From positions 77,104-131,603 of the forward strand of contig MNCI01004186.1 of assembly GCA_015680685.1 (NCBI GenBank): a stretch of 54,500 nucleotides of DNA. Reading direction: 5' to 3'. A program made the position numbers and the translations under genes. The DNA is from Gnetum montanum. Taxonomy: Eukaryota; Streptophyta; Gnetopsida; Gnetales; Gnetaceae. Every line of letters begins with the position of its first letter. The stretch's first letter is position 1. Below, in pieces: positions 54,441-54,500 of the stretch. The notes beneath the pieces were generated by a model. It had not been told where the DNA came from. It worked only from the letters and a program-made list of their open reading frames with translations, and searched no databases.

Positions 54441-54500
54441 TTTGAGAGAATGTTTGGGTATGTATTACTGAAGTATGGTACACGAGTATACAATTACAAG
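54436..54500 (-). other. Poly(A)-like junction at the window edge
   Basis: On the minus strand CATTCTCTC and a run of A precede the E4 RT frame at 54440. The sequence to the right no longer matches Tat pol. This could be the 3' end of a LINE, SINE or retrocopy inserted in E4, but only 60 bases are visible. Confidence 0.35.

Noticed and set aside
1-54500. tRNA or rRNA genes, and bacterial-type operons
   Set aside because: No cloverleaf or rRNA-like sequence was seen, and all recognisable proteins are eukaryotic retroelement or retrocopy products.

Overview
This window looks like intergenic DNA from a very large plant genome. A gymnosperm such as a conifer is my best guess, because the elements are old, deeply nested and heavily decayed; the sequence does not prove it. 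I found no intact host gene, rRNA, tRNA or CRISPR array. Almost everything is retrotransposon. Element names E0 to E5 are mine.

Layout. (a) 1-1948: a long, CpG-rich plus-strand LTR (E0) packed with short TACGCC words, inserted in the integrase of a minus-strand Ty3/gypsy Tat-type element (E2). (b) E2 is split. Its integrase lies at 1949-2921. Its archaeal-type RNase H, RNase H and reverse transcriptase resume at 16171-18420. (c) Between them sits a 13.2 kb Athila-type element on the minus strand (E1, 2922-16165) with two ~945 bp LTRs, a decayed tRNA-Asp-type primer site, gag, protease, RT, RNase H, integrase and an extra 3' ORF. (d) 18.7-19.8 kb: an intronless minus-strand copy of a host NFU (NifU-like iron-sulfur scaffold) gene. 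(e) 20.3-26.0 kb: a plus-strand L1-type LINE, interrupted at 23552 by an insertion that contains a 530-base assembly gap. (f) 27.35-30.89 kb: a truncated second Athila-type element (E5, minus), then a minus-strand LTR (30894-32019). (g) 32165-50152: an 18 kb plus-strand Tat-type element (E3) with ~1.5 kb LTRs, a 120-bp-repeat leader, gag, protease, RT, RNase H, a second RNase H and integrase. (h) 50153-54440: another Tat-type element on the minus strand (E4), with most of its integrase deleted.

The most unusual object is inside E3. Between protease and RT, on the opposite strand (about 39050-42680), lies the remains of a multi-exon gene. Four GT-AG introns can be placed. At the last three, the reading frames on the two sides join in phase. 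Exon 2 resembles FCP1/NLI-type HAD phosphatases. Exon 3 resembles the plant retrotransposon-protein domain that E1 carries in its sense-strand 3' ORF. The last exons look helical. Introns on the antisense strand would not be spliced from the element's genomic RNA, which explains how they could survive retrotransposition.

All coding regions carry stops and frameshifts, and most stops are one C-to-T step from CAG, CAA or CGA. Domain edges are hand-read and approximate. LTR ends, repeat periods and splice sites are exact to the base where given.
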